Below are positions 24,501 through 36,500 of a stretch of 64,000 nt of DNA, piece by piece. The notes beneath the pieces are model-generated. The model was not told the origin of the DNA. It did not search any database and worked only from the letters and a program-made list of their open reading frames with translations. Origin of the DNA: Opisthocomus hoazin. Taxonomy: Eukaryota > Chordata > Aves > Opisthocomiformes > Opisthocomidae. Within the stretch, counting starts at the first letter, position 1. Every line of letters starts with the position of its first letter. Location of the stretch: the NCBI RefSeq assembly GCF_030867145.1, contig NC_134414.1, forward strand, positions 21,160,518-21,224,517, read 5' to 3'. The position numbers and the translations under genes are program-made.

Positions 24501-27500
24501 AAATGTACACATTCCAATTATTAACAGCATCATAATGTTCCAGGCACACCACTTCCCGGAAAGGTTTGCATTTCTCAGGTGATTAAAATCATTCTGCTTT
24601 TGGCCATCTCCGAGACCATCGCAAAGGTGTGCTGTAATACAATCATCTAGAAATGCACTGCCTGCAGTGCCTCATCAATGAGGTAACAGAGCATCTGTGC
24701 CAGCCGACCATTTAATTGAAATGGAACAGGTAAGAAAGCCTGGGGCTGCAGATTGAGGCAGAAAATGAAAATTACAGCACCAATAGAGTTTTTATGCAGT
24801 AAACTGATTTTTTTTTATTCACAAGACCAACATAGGAACAGCTGTAAACTGGGGTCATCTACTGTTGCTGTCCTGCTCTGAATGCACAGCATGTATAAGA
24901 AAAAAATCAAACTTGGGATGGATAAACTGCTCAGAAGATCAACTAGAGCCCTGCTCCTAGAAAAACTGCTTAAAAGAAACCGACATTCCCATGTGCTACC
25001 TAGCATGAAGGTGTTGGCACTGTGAAAAAGAGTGCTGTTGAACAGAGAACGCACTACCTCTGAGACAAGGCTAAGTGCAGAAGCCACATGAGTAAGTAGC
25101 CCCTAGATTGGGAGATTCCAAAACAAAAGTAGTAAGAATTCTACCGCCACTTTGCGTACCACTCTCACAACTTATCCCAGACATCTGTACTCTAGGCTTT
25201 TGTGAATGGTGGACAAATACATCCATGGGCAGGCTGAGAGGACTGGCAACACTGACACTCCTTTTTCAAGCAACCAATAACACCAATGTGCCACTGCCAC
25301 ACATGTCAATGAACACAAGGTTATCCTTCCTTAGACTCACCCCTAGTCCCAGGAGCTCCACATCCACTATACAACTTGCAAGAAGTCGTCAATGCCAGAG
25401 CCCAGACTAAAGATTCAAAAGAACGTCAGTTCTCAGAATATCCATTCACGTTTCTCTCTGCCTAAAGAGTAAGACAAACCGAGAGCAACAAAGTTGTTGT
25501 TTTGTAATAGGAGATAATAATCAGTAATACAGGCACAACTCTTAAGCACACATCTATCATCTACACACCACTGCCAAAGAAAACAAGTAGTAGATGATCC
25601 TCATACAGCATTCATGGCTTTTCAATGGAAAGATTCAAAAGTCAAACCTCTATTACTCACTGTGATAACCTGTTCTTAGCTTTACTGAGCTTCTAGTTAT
25701 CCAGTACCATGGAAATACACAGCAATACACGTAACTCCCCTGTCACAAAAAGCCCAAGACACCAATGGAAGCAAGCCTCGCAGATGTGTTCAACACACCC
25801 TCAAGAAAGGCGCAGGAAGATGGCAAGGCCAAGTAGCAAAGACTTGCTGCAGTTGTGCTTAAGGCAGAACAGGTAACACTAAATTTGCAAAACATACATG
25901 GGCACAGATGCAGCAGATGAATCCAGACAGAGTAAAAGTAAAGACAGTAATTAGAGCACTGAGACTGTTTTCAGCACTACTCCTGACACATGAGTTCATG
26001 CTAGTCCAACGTTCTCTCATTTCCCTTCCCACTCTTAGTCTACATCATCCACCGTAATGAAAGGGGGTAGATTTAGATTAAAGGAAGAAATTCTTTACAA
26101 TGCTGGTACAAGTGGTGAGGCACTGGAACAGGTTGCCCAGTGAAGCTGTGGATGCCCCCTCCCTGGAAGTGTTCAGGGCCAGGTTGGATGGGGTTTTGAG
26201 CAACCTGGTCTAGCAGAAGGTGTCCCTGGCCATAGCAGTGGGGGTTGGAACCAGATGATCTATAAGGTCCCTTTCAACACAAACCATTCTATAATTCTAT
26301 GACCTGTGTATGCTGGAAGCTCATGAGATCAGCTGCCCTCTGCCTGCACTGCAACTAGCTCAGTAGGGTTCTCTGAGTGGACCTTCTACAAGTAATACAT
26401 CTACATTAGCCTACTGTAAAGGTACTGAATATAAAAATAATGGGAGGCTTACACAGAGCACAGGGAACAGAGGATGACACAGGAAAAAATGGAGGTAGAA
26501 ACACGAACAGGAGTGATATGGTTTCTAAGATGAACACAAAATAAAGGAAGGTCAATGGAAAACTGGATGCTGAGATTTAAAAATAGGGTATCACTGATAT
26601 CACTGGCAAATCTTCCAGTGACAACATCTCATTGCGGCCACTTAATTAATTAGCATATCACTTTACCTTACATGCTTGATATCAAACTCAGATGAGCGTG
26701 AATAGACACCATGCAAAAAAATCAAGTTTACTCGTATTAAACAACATAAAAATGAAAGTTCTCAGTAAAGCGTCATCCAGACACACATAAACATTAAGTT
26801 TACCTCAGCTCCTAAACTGAGAGAGATTATTTCATCCTCAAAAGCAGAATGCGTATCAATATGAGGAGGAATTCCTGCATAAGATAACAAAAAAAAAGTC
26901 AGTATAGTAATAATAGAGTGGTATCTCTGCTAGCAAGCTCTATTTCCATGGACGTCCATATAGAAAACTGGGATGTATGGTTGAACAAACAAGACGTCAT
27001 AAACGAGGGGGTTGCCTTCCAAAAGAATTTGGGACAATTGTCTGATTTACATGCCCAGATTAGATGCACACAGTTACAACAACTGTCCTATATAATCAGT
27101 GGAAATATCTAGAAGACATTTCAGAGCACCCAAAGGCCTCACTTACCCTCTAAAGACTCCAAATGGTCTCCTTGCTGCAGAGAGCACCTGAAATCACTAT
27201 GCACACCTCTTAGGTAGCTTAGCACTAACACTTACACAACATTAGGTGATTTTCGGCCTTAGTTTATCCATGATCATGTATTTCTCCCTCACTCTCTTCA
27301 TACAGAAGGAGTCATCTCAAATAGTCCCCCTATTGCTAAGCAAACAACTGTGCTAAGCGTCTCAGCTTCAGAATTAGGACCTACTACCAAGAACACAGGC
27401 ACTGTCAGGGTCAAACCCTGCCTCTGCTCTGCAGTTCCCAGGAGAACCACACACACCATTGCTAGGCGAACCCCTGGGTCACATATCTGTTGGTCTGTGT

Positions 27501-30500
27501 ATGAGTAAACAGACATAGTGGCGAATTGCCAAGGGAACAGCTTTTTTTTTTATAAAAAAAAAATTTCTTTTAGATCTGCAAATTGGAAAGAAACTGCCAT
27601 TCCCCACAGCTCGTGCCACACATTTTAACAGCAAGTGCTGAAACAGCAGCATGCATGCGACAGCAAGAGCTCACCGCATGGTGGGGAGCTGTAGTCAGCA
27701 GTGGAGCAAGGCCAGCAGACAGCTCAGGAGAACGGCAGCTACACCTGCCTTTGACACCACAGCAGGCCCAGACAGAGAGAGTAACTCCTATGTGATCCAA
27801 ACCAAAACAGCCATATTTGCTTACTAAAAACCCTACCCACGTTGATTTTGGACACTACTGAATTCTTTCCTAACAGTGTCAGTAGCCCTACAAAGCATCC
27901 TTATTATATGCCAGATTTTACCCCCAGATGTAAATATTCTGAATTCCATTAGTTTCAGCAAAAGAGATACAAATGTTTTATGAGGCCAACATTTCAACTG
28001 ACAGAAAATCAGTGAGACTTGAAAACCAACGACACATATCTGCTTGTGTCTGCTCATAACTTGCCTCAGTATCAAGCACTAAAACTGTCATCAGATGCTC
28101 ACTGAAGTCAATGCAATTCACTGTGCAATAGGAGAACATCGACTGATCTCTTCAGCATCACCCAGACAATTCAAGCAAGACCACTCTGACCTACCTACCT
28201 GCTTTTAATACTCCATATATGCAGCACATAGGAAGAGACAGTGGCCCAAGTATTCAAAAATGTGGATGGTAACTTTCAAGTATAAATCTACAACTTTAAA
28301 CATTATTAGGACCTTGAATGAAAAAAGTGTCATCAAAAAGGAATTCATTTAACATGTCTTAAGTGTGGCCCCTACAACTTAGATACCCAGAGTCATCAGT
28401 CACTTCTTAAAATCTCAAGTGTATTTTCCAATGACAGTCTGGCTGGGAACACACAGATACTAAAGGTATTAATCTGAATGCAATCTGCGCTCATTCATAT
28501 CCTCACAATTTACACTTAAGAGAGTATTTTGCTTTGGGTTTGTTTTGGTGTTCTGGTTTTTGTTTTGTTTCTTTTTTTCTTTTTTTTAATTCTTCTATTC
28601 TTGATAGAAATCTACAATTCTGACAAATCTCCTCTGATATCCCAGCCAGAAGTACATGACTGTATCAATTTAACAGATTGTCAGATACATAAACAAATAG
28701 CATTAGCTTTTCAGATCCTTGTTTGGCAGACACTCTATTAGCTGTCAGTCAGTAATTCTGACAGAAAAGCTGTTGTCCTTTCTTCCTAAGGACAAAAGAG
28801 ATATCCACTCTGGAAAGCAAGCCACATACTTAGCCTTGATGATTGACCTTAGCAAAAAGCACAGCACATGATTTATTCCCTAGAGCTGTGATTAGAAGCA
28901 AATTTCTCTTCAGATGTCTCCAGTTTGGGAAAGATTACAGATAAACAGAGTAATTTCTTATTCCTCAGATAAGGGAACACTACTTCCATCATACTTAAGA
29001 GTCCATATATCACACACACTAACATTATATCATATGTACTAACAGTAAGAGCCACTTTCTGGAGACTGTATGCACTCTACAGGGAGCAAGAAGAGTTGGG
29101 AGTAAAAAAAAAAAAATGCACTTGACTACAAAAACAAATATGACTTATTTCTGTATCTTTTTGTGGTTAGTTTCCATGTGATGGCCTTGGACTCTGAAAC
29201 ACCATCAATTTCCATAACAGTGGTATCAAAAGCTGTACTTCTAAACACAAGTTCTGAGGTTCAGAAATGAGTATAAAAGCTCTAGCTTTGATTCAAAACA
29301 CCTCTGGTCACAGAGGGAATACACTAAGCAGGTGCTTAAATCAACCTACACCTTGTCACACTTCGATGCTACTCTCTTCTGATGTTAAGTTGTACTGCTT
29401 TGGCTGGGACAGAGTTTTCTTCATGGTAGCTTGTATAGCGTTATGTTTTGGATTTGTGACAAAAACAGCATTGATAATACTGGAATGTTCTTGTTACTGC
29501 TGAGCAGTGCTTAGACAGCATCAATGTCCTTTCTGGTTCTCACGCTTACCTGCCAGCAAGTCGGCTGGGGGTGCACAAGAAGTTGCGATGGGACACAGCT
29601 GGGACAGCTGACCAAAGGAATATTCCATACCATACGACATCATGCCCAGCAATACAACTAGGAGTGAAGTTTACTGGGGATGCCATTTCTCAGGGACTGG
29701 CTGGGCATTGGTTGGCTGCTAGTGAGCAATTGTTTTAGGTTTTTTTTGCATCATTTTTTCTTTGTTTTGGTTTCTTTCCTTTTTTATTAAAAAAAAACAA
29801 ACCTTATTAAACTGTCTTTATCTCAACCTACTAGTTTTCTCACTTCTATCCTTCTGATTCTCTCCCTTACCTCAGTAAGAGGGAGTGAGCAAGTGGCTGT
29901 GTGGTGCTTAGCTGCCTACCAGGGTTAAATCACAATGTAAGGTAAAGAGCTCAAAATTTTTGAAGGACCAATAAACCTACCTTGTCCAGGTTCATACTGA
30001 TTTACAGTCAGTTGATCAGGTTTATGTTTGATATATCCCTGCTTCAAGCACTTCTCTAAGAATATGTCGCAAATTTCAGGAAGACCTAGTTATAGAAACA
30101 AAACTGTAAGCAAGATAGGATAAAAATGTAAAAAGCTATCCTTTCTTTTTACGATATAATAACTGGACAAAATACACAGAAACAACTTCATAGATATGCA
30201 AGTCCATCTTTAATATTGATCACTCTGGATTTGTTGTAACACACACATTAAAACTGGGGGTCTGATCTGCAAGTCCGATACATTTATAACATCTCGCAAT
30301 TATAAAGGCTGTTGCTCCAAGGCCTCTGCATTCAGAAACCGATCACTCCTTACAAATGCAAACTGCACGATCTCTACACATAAATAAAAGCATACCAAAC
30401 CAGAGGCAAAGTTTCCATCAACTACAGTAAAAAAAAAAATGCAGTCAAGAAGCAAAACTATTATGCAGAGAGTCAGAAGTTGTGCAGAGCGCGCTCTGAA

Positions 30501-33500
30501 AATTTATCCCCTAAAAATCTGTTACCGAATTAGATTACACATCACTGAAAAAAAATCTGCTGAAGTTAAACTGGTTTGAAACCCGAATGAAAGTTACAGT
30601 CCTTCACTGAATCTTTAGTTTGATATTTTACCTGAGGACTTCATTGCAAAATTCTGTTGGAGAAACATGTCAGTAATAGCCTTTCCATGAATCTATTGAT
30701 TTTTAATTGTTCTCCCTCAATGAAGTGTTTATGCTTTTCTCACACATAAAATAGTCTAGCTGGGAGACTAAGACCAGCTCAAATATCAATGCCCTTATGA
30801 TTATATAGCTTCGCTGTTAAAACCGCAGTGTAACCAGAATTCTTCTGTTGGAAGCTACATCCACCCCAGTACACGTGCACACCTTCAAGTTCTATCGGAA
30901 TTTAACTCCCCTATTTTACTATGTTTAAACTTAAGACTATAAGATGACTCACTTGCTTTGCTCTGACTCATAGCTCTCAACTCCAAACAAGAGTTACTCA
31001 AACCTTTCCAAAATTGCTCTCAGTCCAAAGAAAATTTTATTTTTGTGTGCATCCAGCAAGCTTTAAGCTAGTCAAGATAAATATACACAGCAATATACGT
31101 CACAGCCCCTAAACAAATGAATATGTAATTTGTAACACACAATTGTTGTATGAAACTAAAGCTAAAAAAGAATGACAATTAGAATCCTAAAAGCCTTATT
31201 TGATGGGACCTCAAAGGGCAGCAACCCCTGGCTGCAGGTGACTGGAATACAAGCTTCCAGCACTCAGTAATTTGGAATGGATCTCCTTCAACAGCAGCCT
31301 TCAATGTGTGGTTAAGATACAGTGAAGGCTCTCATTGTATTAGAATCTCCCCTCTAATTAGAATCTCACATTCATATCTCAGTGAAGCTTAAAGTCTTTA
31401 CATAACAGTTCAAACATCAGTGCAAATTATGCATGACTTAATAGGGAAGTTCTCACCTCCAGGTAAAGGTTTGTCTTTATCAACGTTGTTGTTATCATAG
31501 CAAAACTCATATCCAAAATGTTTTACTCTTCTATGCTTTAAAGTCTTCTGGGCTGTAAAAACACGCAAGTTTAAAGTAAGATTAGACTATATAAAACAGT
31601 ATAGGCAACTTACTATGCTTCCCTATTCCATCTGACCTCTTAAACAGTCTTTCATTAACAGCTGAAACCATGTACGTGACCCTTTTCCTTCATGGCACAC
31701 ACTTCTGCCTTATTACCTTTTGTATTTCATCAAGTATCATATCCACTGCTGTTTGAAGTCAAAGTGATGGTGGTTTTGTATATGCAAGAAGTAGGGGGTA
31801 CCAATTTTATTGAGCCATGCTTAATGCATCTTTATCCTTGCCCTGATCTCTGAACTTGCACTCGATTAATATCCTATGGATACAGCACAGCCCTTCACTT
31901 TCACCAATTACCAAGTTACATGTTAACTAAGGTCAATATAGCCCTTTGTGTTGTTCCAAGGAACAAAATCTGCACAGAAACTTTGAAGTGAATTCCAAGA
32001 ATGATTCATTTAAGAGATTTAACTCCACAGAGCTCAGGGGAAAGCACAAAAGCAGCCACAATGTGTGTCTCACTGACTTCTTTTTGGTTTAAGAGAAGAC
32101 ACAGCTTCTCAGCTGGACATCAAACTACAAGCGTAACCGCTACAGAACAGTCTTGGCTTGGCATAAGACACCTAAAAAACACTTCAGTTGTTTCTGTATG
32201 CAGGAATATTATTTAATTAAATCTATACCTGAATAGCAATTCAGACCACTTGTTCTCAAGAGTTTATCACTTGCAATATATGACTCCATTTTGAAAACAC
32301 TAAGAACAATCAAGCAATGACTTCAAACAATACATGTACCAAGATGTAGACTTCTTGTAAACTGAAACTGTAGGAAAACACAGCATAAAAGTATGGAAGG
32401 TCTGGATTTCTATCATTTTGCCCACCATTTCGAGTATCTTCTTCTCCTATCCAGTCAATACTTTCCAACATCCTCCTTTCTTCTTCTGGAGAAATAATCT
32501 TTTCAATGACCATTAGGCCTGGAGGCAAGCTTGTAGGAACAGCATTCTGCCAGAAAACTAGGGTGTATGGAGAAAGAGGATATTGTCACTGCTTAGAGAA
32601 AATAAAACCATGTGTTCCCTACAGTGATATGTAATAGGTATGAGAATATAGTATAGCTGTAGAAATATTTACTTTAATGCTACAATGGAGACTTCATTGG
32701 GGTCTTATTGGTGTATGAATAATCCATTTTTGGCATGACAAAACAGGATAAGATCCAAGTTTTGCATCATGCAAAGAAAAATTTTACTGCGTAAGACCAA
32801 GAAGACTTCACACTATTCAAATGCAAAACCAATTGTGATTTTCCTGTCAAAATAATGGTAAAAAGAATTCCCCAATCACTTCAGGATTCTACCTGCATTT
32901 CATTTTAGTTTTCCAGAACTTTGGTGATTTACCAAATCACCAGATTATTCTCTGTTCAGAGAAGCAATCTGTAACCAAATATGGAGGAATATAATGCAGT
33001 ACCTAGGTGAACACCAAATATTGGTGATGCAGGGACAGTCAGTCTGCTATCCTAATAGTTTTTTAAAAAAAAAGCTATTCACTGCAGAATGTACAGACCA
33101 ACAGCAGGAACCCTTTTCACTAGACACTATAAAAGCTCATAGAGAGAACAACAGTTCCTGTACTAAATAGCTTACAGTCAGCCATAAAAAAAAGCCTGGT
33201 GAGAAGGGGTGGGGCAAAGCCTGAAATCTTTTTACTTCCGAAATAGAGATCACAAGACTAAAGTCACATAAGAAATCCAATGAAATGTCCAGAGTTTCCT
33301 GGGTCCCAGTTTAACCCCTTCATCACAAAACCTTCATGTGCAGCACTGAATGATCTGGAAACTACCTAAATCCTTTTCCCTTTTGCCTCTAAGTAAAGAA
33401 GTTCAAATTAGAGTATCCTATCATGAAGTACAAGGAGCAAAGATTATTTTATGTCCTGAATCTTATATTCTGGCTTTCATCCTCTGTGTCTACTTACACA

Positions 33501-36500
33501 GACTAGCGTGCTCTTAGCTATTTTTACAACCTAGAAAGTAAAAGCAAAGGGAAGCAGTACAGAGGTAGTTAAGATATATAGGAAAGCAGAAAAACTGTAC
33601 CTTTTTCCACAAAATTAATATATAGAACAATGTTTTGGCCAACATCTTCCAGTGTTACTTCTTTTCCATTAAGGGCATCAAAGGCTTTCTTGGCTTCTTC
33701 TGTTGTCCCATATTTCACAAATGAATATGGCTTATTCGGTGGCATTAAGAGTGTTTCCACCAACCCATATTCTTCTACTATCCCGAGCAGTTGGTGCCTA
33801 CTCATCCCATTACCGAGACCACCATTGGCAATAACCAGGCTCTAATTGAGGAGTAATTTAAAAAAAAAGAAATGGAAAATTAGTGATGATTGTTGATTCA
33901 TTTAAAACTAACACTCTACCAAGAGAACAGCTCTATAAAGAAAAATTAAGGAAGCCCATGACTACTCTTTTACGTACTCCATGCAAGATATTTACATTTC
34001 ACTGAGCTTGGTATTATGAGGCTCAGGCAACCTTTGTTCACCCAACACATATTCTGGCAGAAAAGCTTGCAACCTCTAGAGATACCTCCTCCATAGTGTG
34101 TAGTTACTGAAGCATTTCAGCTTCAAACCAGCCTGCGTGCATCAAGTGTACTGCAGGCAACCAGCAACACTGGCACACAAAATTCTGGAGGCTTCTAAAA
34201 TGGATTTTTTCCGGAGACCTCCTACCACTAACAAAAGCAAACAGAAAAACCTTTGAAGACCTTGATTATTTTTTAAGACAGGTTTTCTCATCTCTGCCAA
34301 GGAGTCTCAAAGTATCGACTGATATTCCCACTCCCACTTCACATCTCCACATACATCAGGTTCACCAAAAAAAAGCGATAGCCTCTACAAAGAAAGCATC
34401 TAGTTCTGTGCCAGAACTCTTACCTGAAAATTCCCCCCTCTTGTATTTATAAACAGAATGGATGTATGCCCCATCCTTAGGTAACACGGATTACTTCATG
34501 CACAATATCTGCTTAATTCTATATTTTCATAGCAATCTATGTCCAAAATTATCAAGGAGTATGCAATTTGTGACGACTGTTGCTGACTTGCCAACTAACA
34601 GAAGAAACAACAAAACAAAACTTTTCAAAGGAGTATTATTCAAGAAATATCCTTTGAAAACACATAGGCCTTTTCAAAATAAAGAAGTTCTTTTGACATC
34701 TAAATAGCTATATAGCATAACTGGATGGTCAGTCTAATCATGGTGGTTGAAAAAAGTTTATGTCCCTTTTTAAGGCTAAGTGAGGATGCAGTCTTGAAGT
34801 TTTGACTGAGCTCTGGTGACTCCAAACAGCTAGCAACAACTTACTTGGATTGACTCCATGTAATACCTTTCTAGAAAGCTTTCAGACAATCTTTTCCTTA
34901 AAGTCTGTAAATGTTCTACGACGTTTTCTGAAGGCATCTGGTAAATTGTTCAATTGTTACAAAATTATAGCATTTTACTTCTCTAAAAGACACCAGATTA
35001 GGTTTAAAACTGAAGAGAATGATTATAAAAAAAAAAATTTTATCTAGTGAGCGTGCCTGAGGTACTGCTTTGATTACACCTATTGCGATGGCTCTGTTAA
35101 CACTTGTTCTTAGCACTGCATCAGGCTGTGCATTACTGGTCACGTTTTTCAAAGGTGATCACATTATTAATTGTTGTTATTTTGTAGAATGTTATTAATA
35201 GGGATGCCCATGTGGGTAGAGGAAATGCAGAGACTCAGACCAGTGCTTTTCACTTGCTGTAGGCACTTCATCTACAAAGACCATCACCACACGACGGCAG
35301 CATGTACAGCAACTGATCACGTTCTCCTGACTAAGCAATTTCAATATAACCAGTCTTTCACACAAAGCCTGAAAGCTTTTTGTGTATTCTTAACATAAGT
35401 TTATCACCAGCACTGTGGTTTTGTTTCATATATCACTTATTGAAATGTTTTGTCATTGATGATAATCTTGCTGGACCCAGAAAATACTCTTTGGATAGAT
35501 TAGATGGATAATTTGGTATCTAGGGCAGTGTTGAGGGGGAAAAAATATCCCAGATTATGAACCCATTTCCAAGCAACACTAGAACAACACAGTCCCTGCT
35601 CCAAAGAGCTTACACTACATACAAGATTGCCGGGTCATTTTAGCATATACCCACATGGTGAAAACTAAGCGAAGACTAAGCCCTATTTTGTTAGAAAAAA
35701 GTATAAAGATCTAACCAGTGCTTCCACATTTGAATGGGAAGAATGTGCAGGATCAAGATTAACAAGGGTAAAGTAAATGATACTGCTCTTCAGTGTTTCA
35801 AGCCATTAGCACGTCCCCACAACTTACTGAGGAGAATTATGAACTGTACCTTCCTCTCTTTCTGTCTGCAAGTTCCTGTCACTTACTTTTTGCCACACCA
35901 GTATCTGCGATGCCACACTCTGATCTGCTGTAACTCTATACTGTAGAAGAAAACTAATGATCAAAAAGCTGAGTACTTTTCTGTTAGATTAGGGAACAAA
36001 GGGGCTTATAGTGAAGTTCATTGAACTTCGTAAGAAAGCAGAATTCCCTCCTATCTTGTCCCCTTTTGTACAAGGGAAGGGAAAGTTGTCTCCTTTTCAA
36101 CACCTTTAAGTCAGTCAATCAGTTCAACTCTCACAGGACCACAGTCTAAATCAATTCAGGTGAAGAAAACAATGTGGAAAAGATTTTTAAGACAGACATG
36201 TTTTTAACAGGGAGTTTAGATGAGACAAATTGTACTTGATAGAGAAGATAGAGGAAAGAGAAACAAAAGCTAAAAGCTAAAGAAATCACACAGCGAAAGA
36301 GAATTTTATCTACTTCAACAAGGTAACATTCCCCATGCTTCCTACTCCTGCCCAACCCAAGAACTACTGTTTCAGACTAAAAACAACTTATCCAAAGGCC
36401 ATGAAAGTCTCTCCACATACATTAAATTGCTGAATCACAGTTCTGATTTGAAATCAAAGAGATGCAGAAAACCCTCCATCTCAGGAAGCACATTTTGGAG

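Larger units (their letters stand above)
5791..26803 (-). other. ALKBH8: ALKBH8 intron 7 (21 kb, repeat-bearing)
   Basis: The largest ALKBH8 intron, between the exons carrying HxD and the distal His. 5.8-17.3 kb and 19.2-22.3 kb are mostly AT-rich sequence with simple repeats and no recognised gene. A GC-richer stretch at about 11640-11960 has no identifiable content. CR1 and LTR elements lie at 17.3-19.2, 22.3-23.6 and 26.1-26.3 kb. Confidence 0.88.

Noticed and set aside
32426..32557. Alternative ALKBH8 exon 4 acceptor at GCAG|AATGCTG and read-through past the AATG|GTGGGC donor
   Set aside because: The alternative acceptor breaks frame with LPPGLMV, and read-through loses similarity at once. 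The chosen borders restore phase and human-like sequence on both sides.
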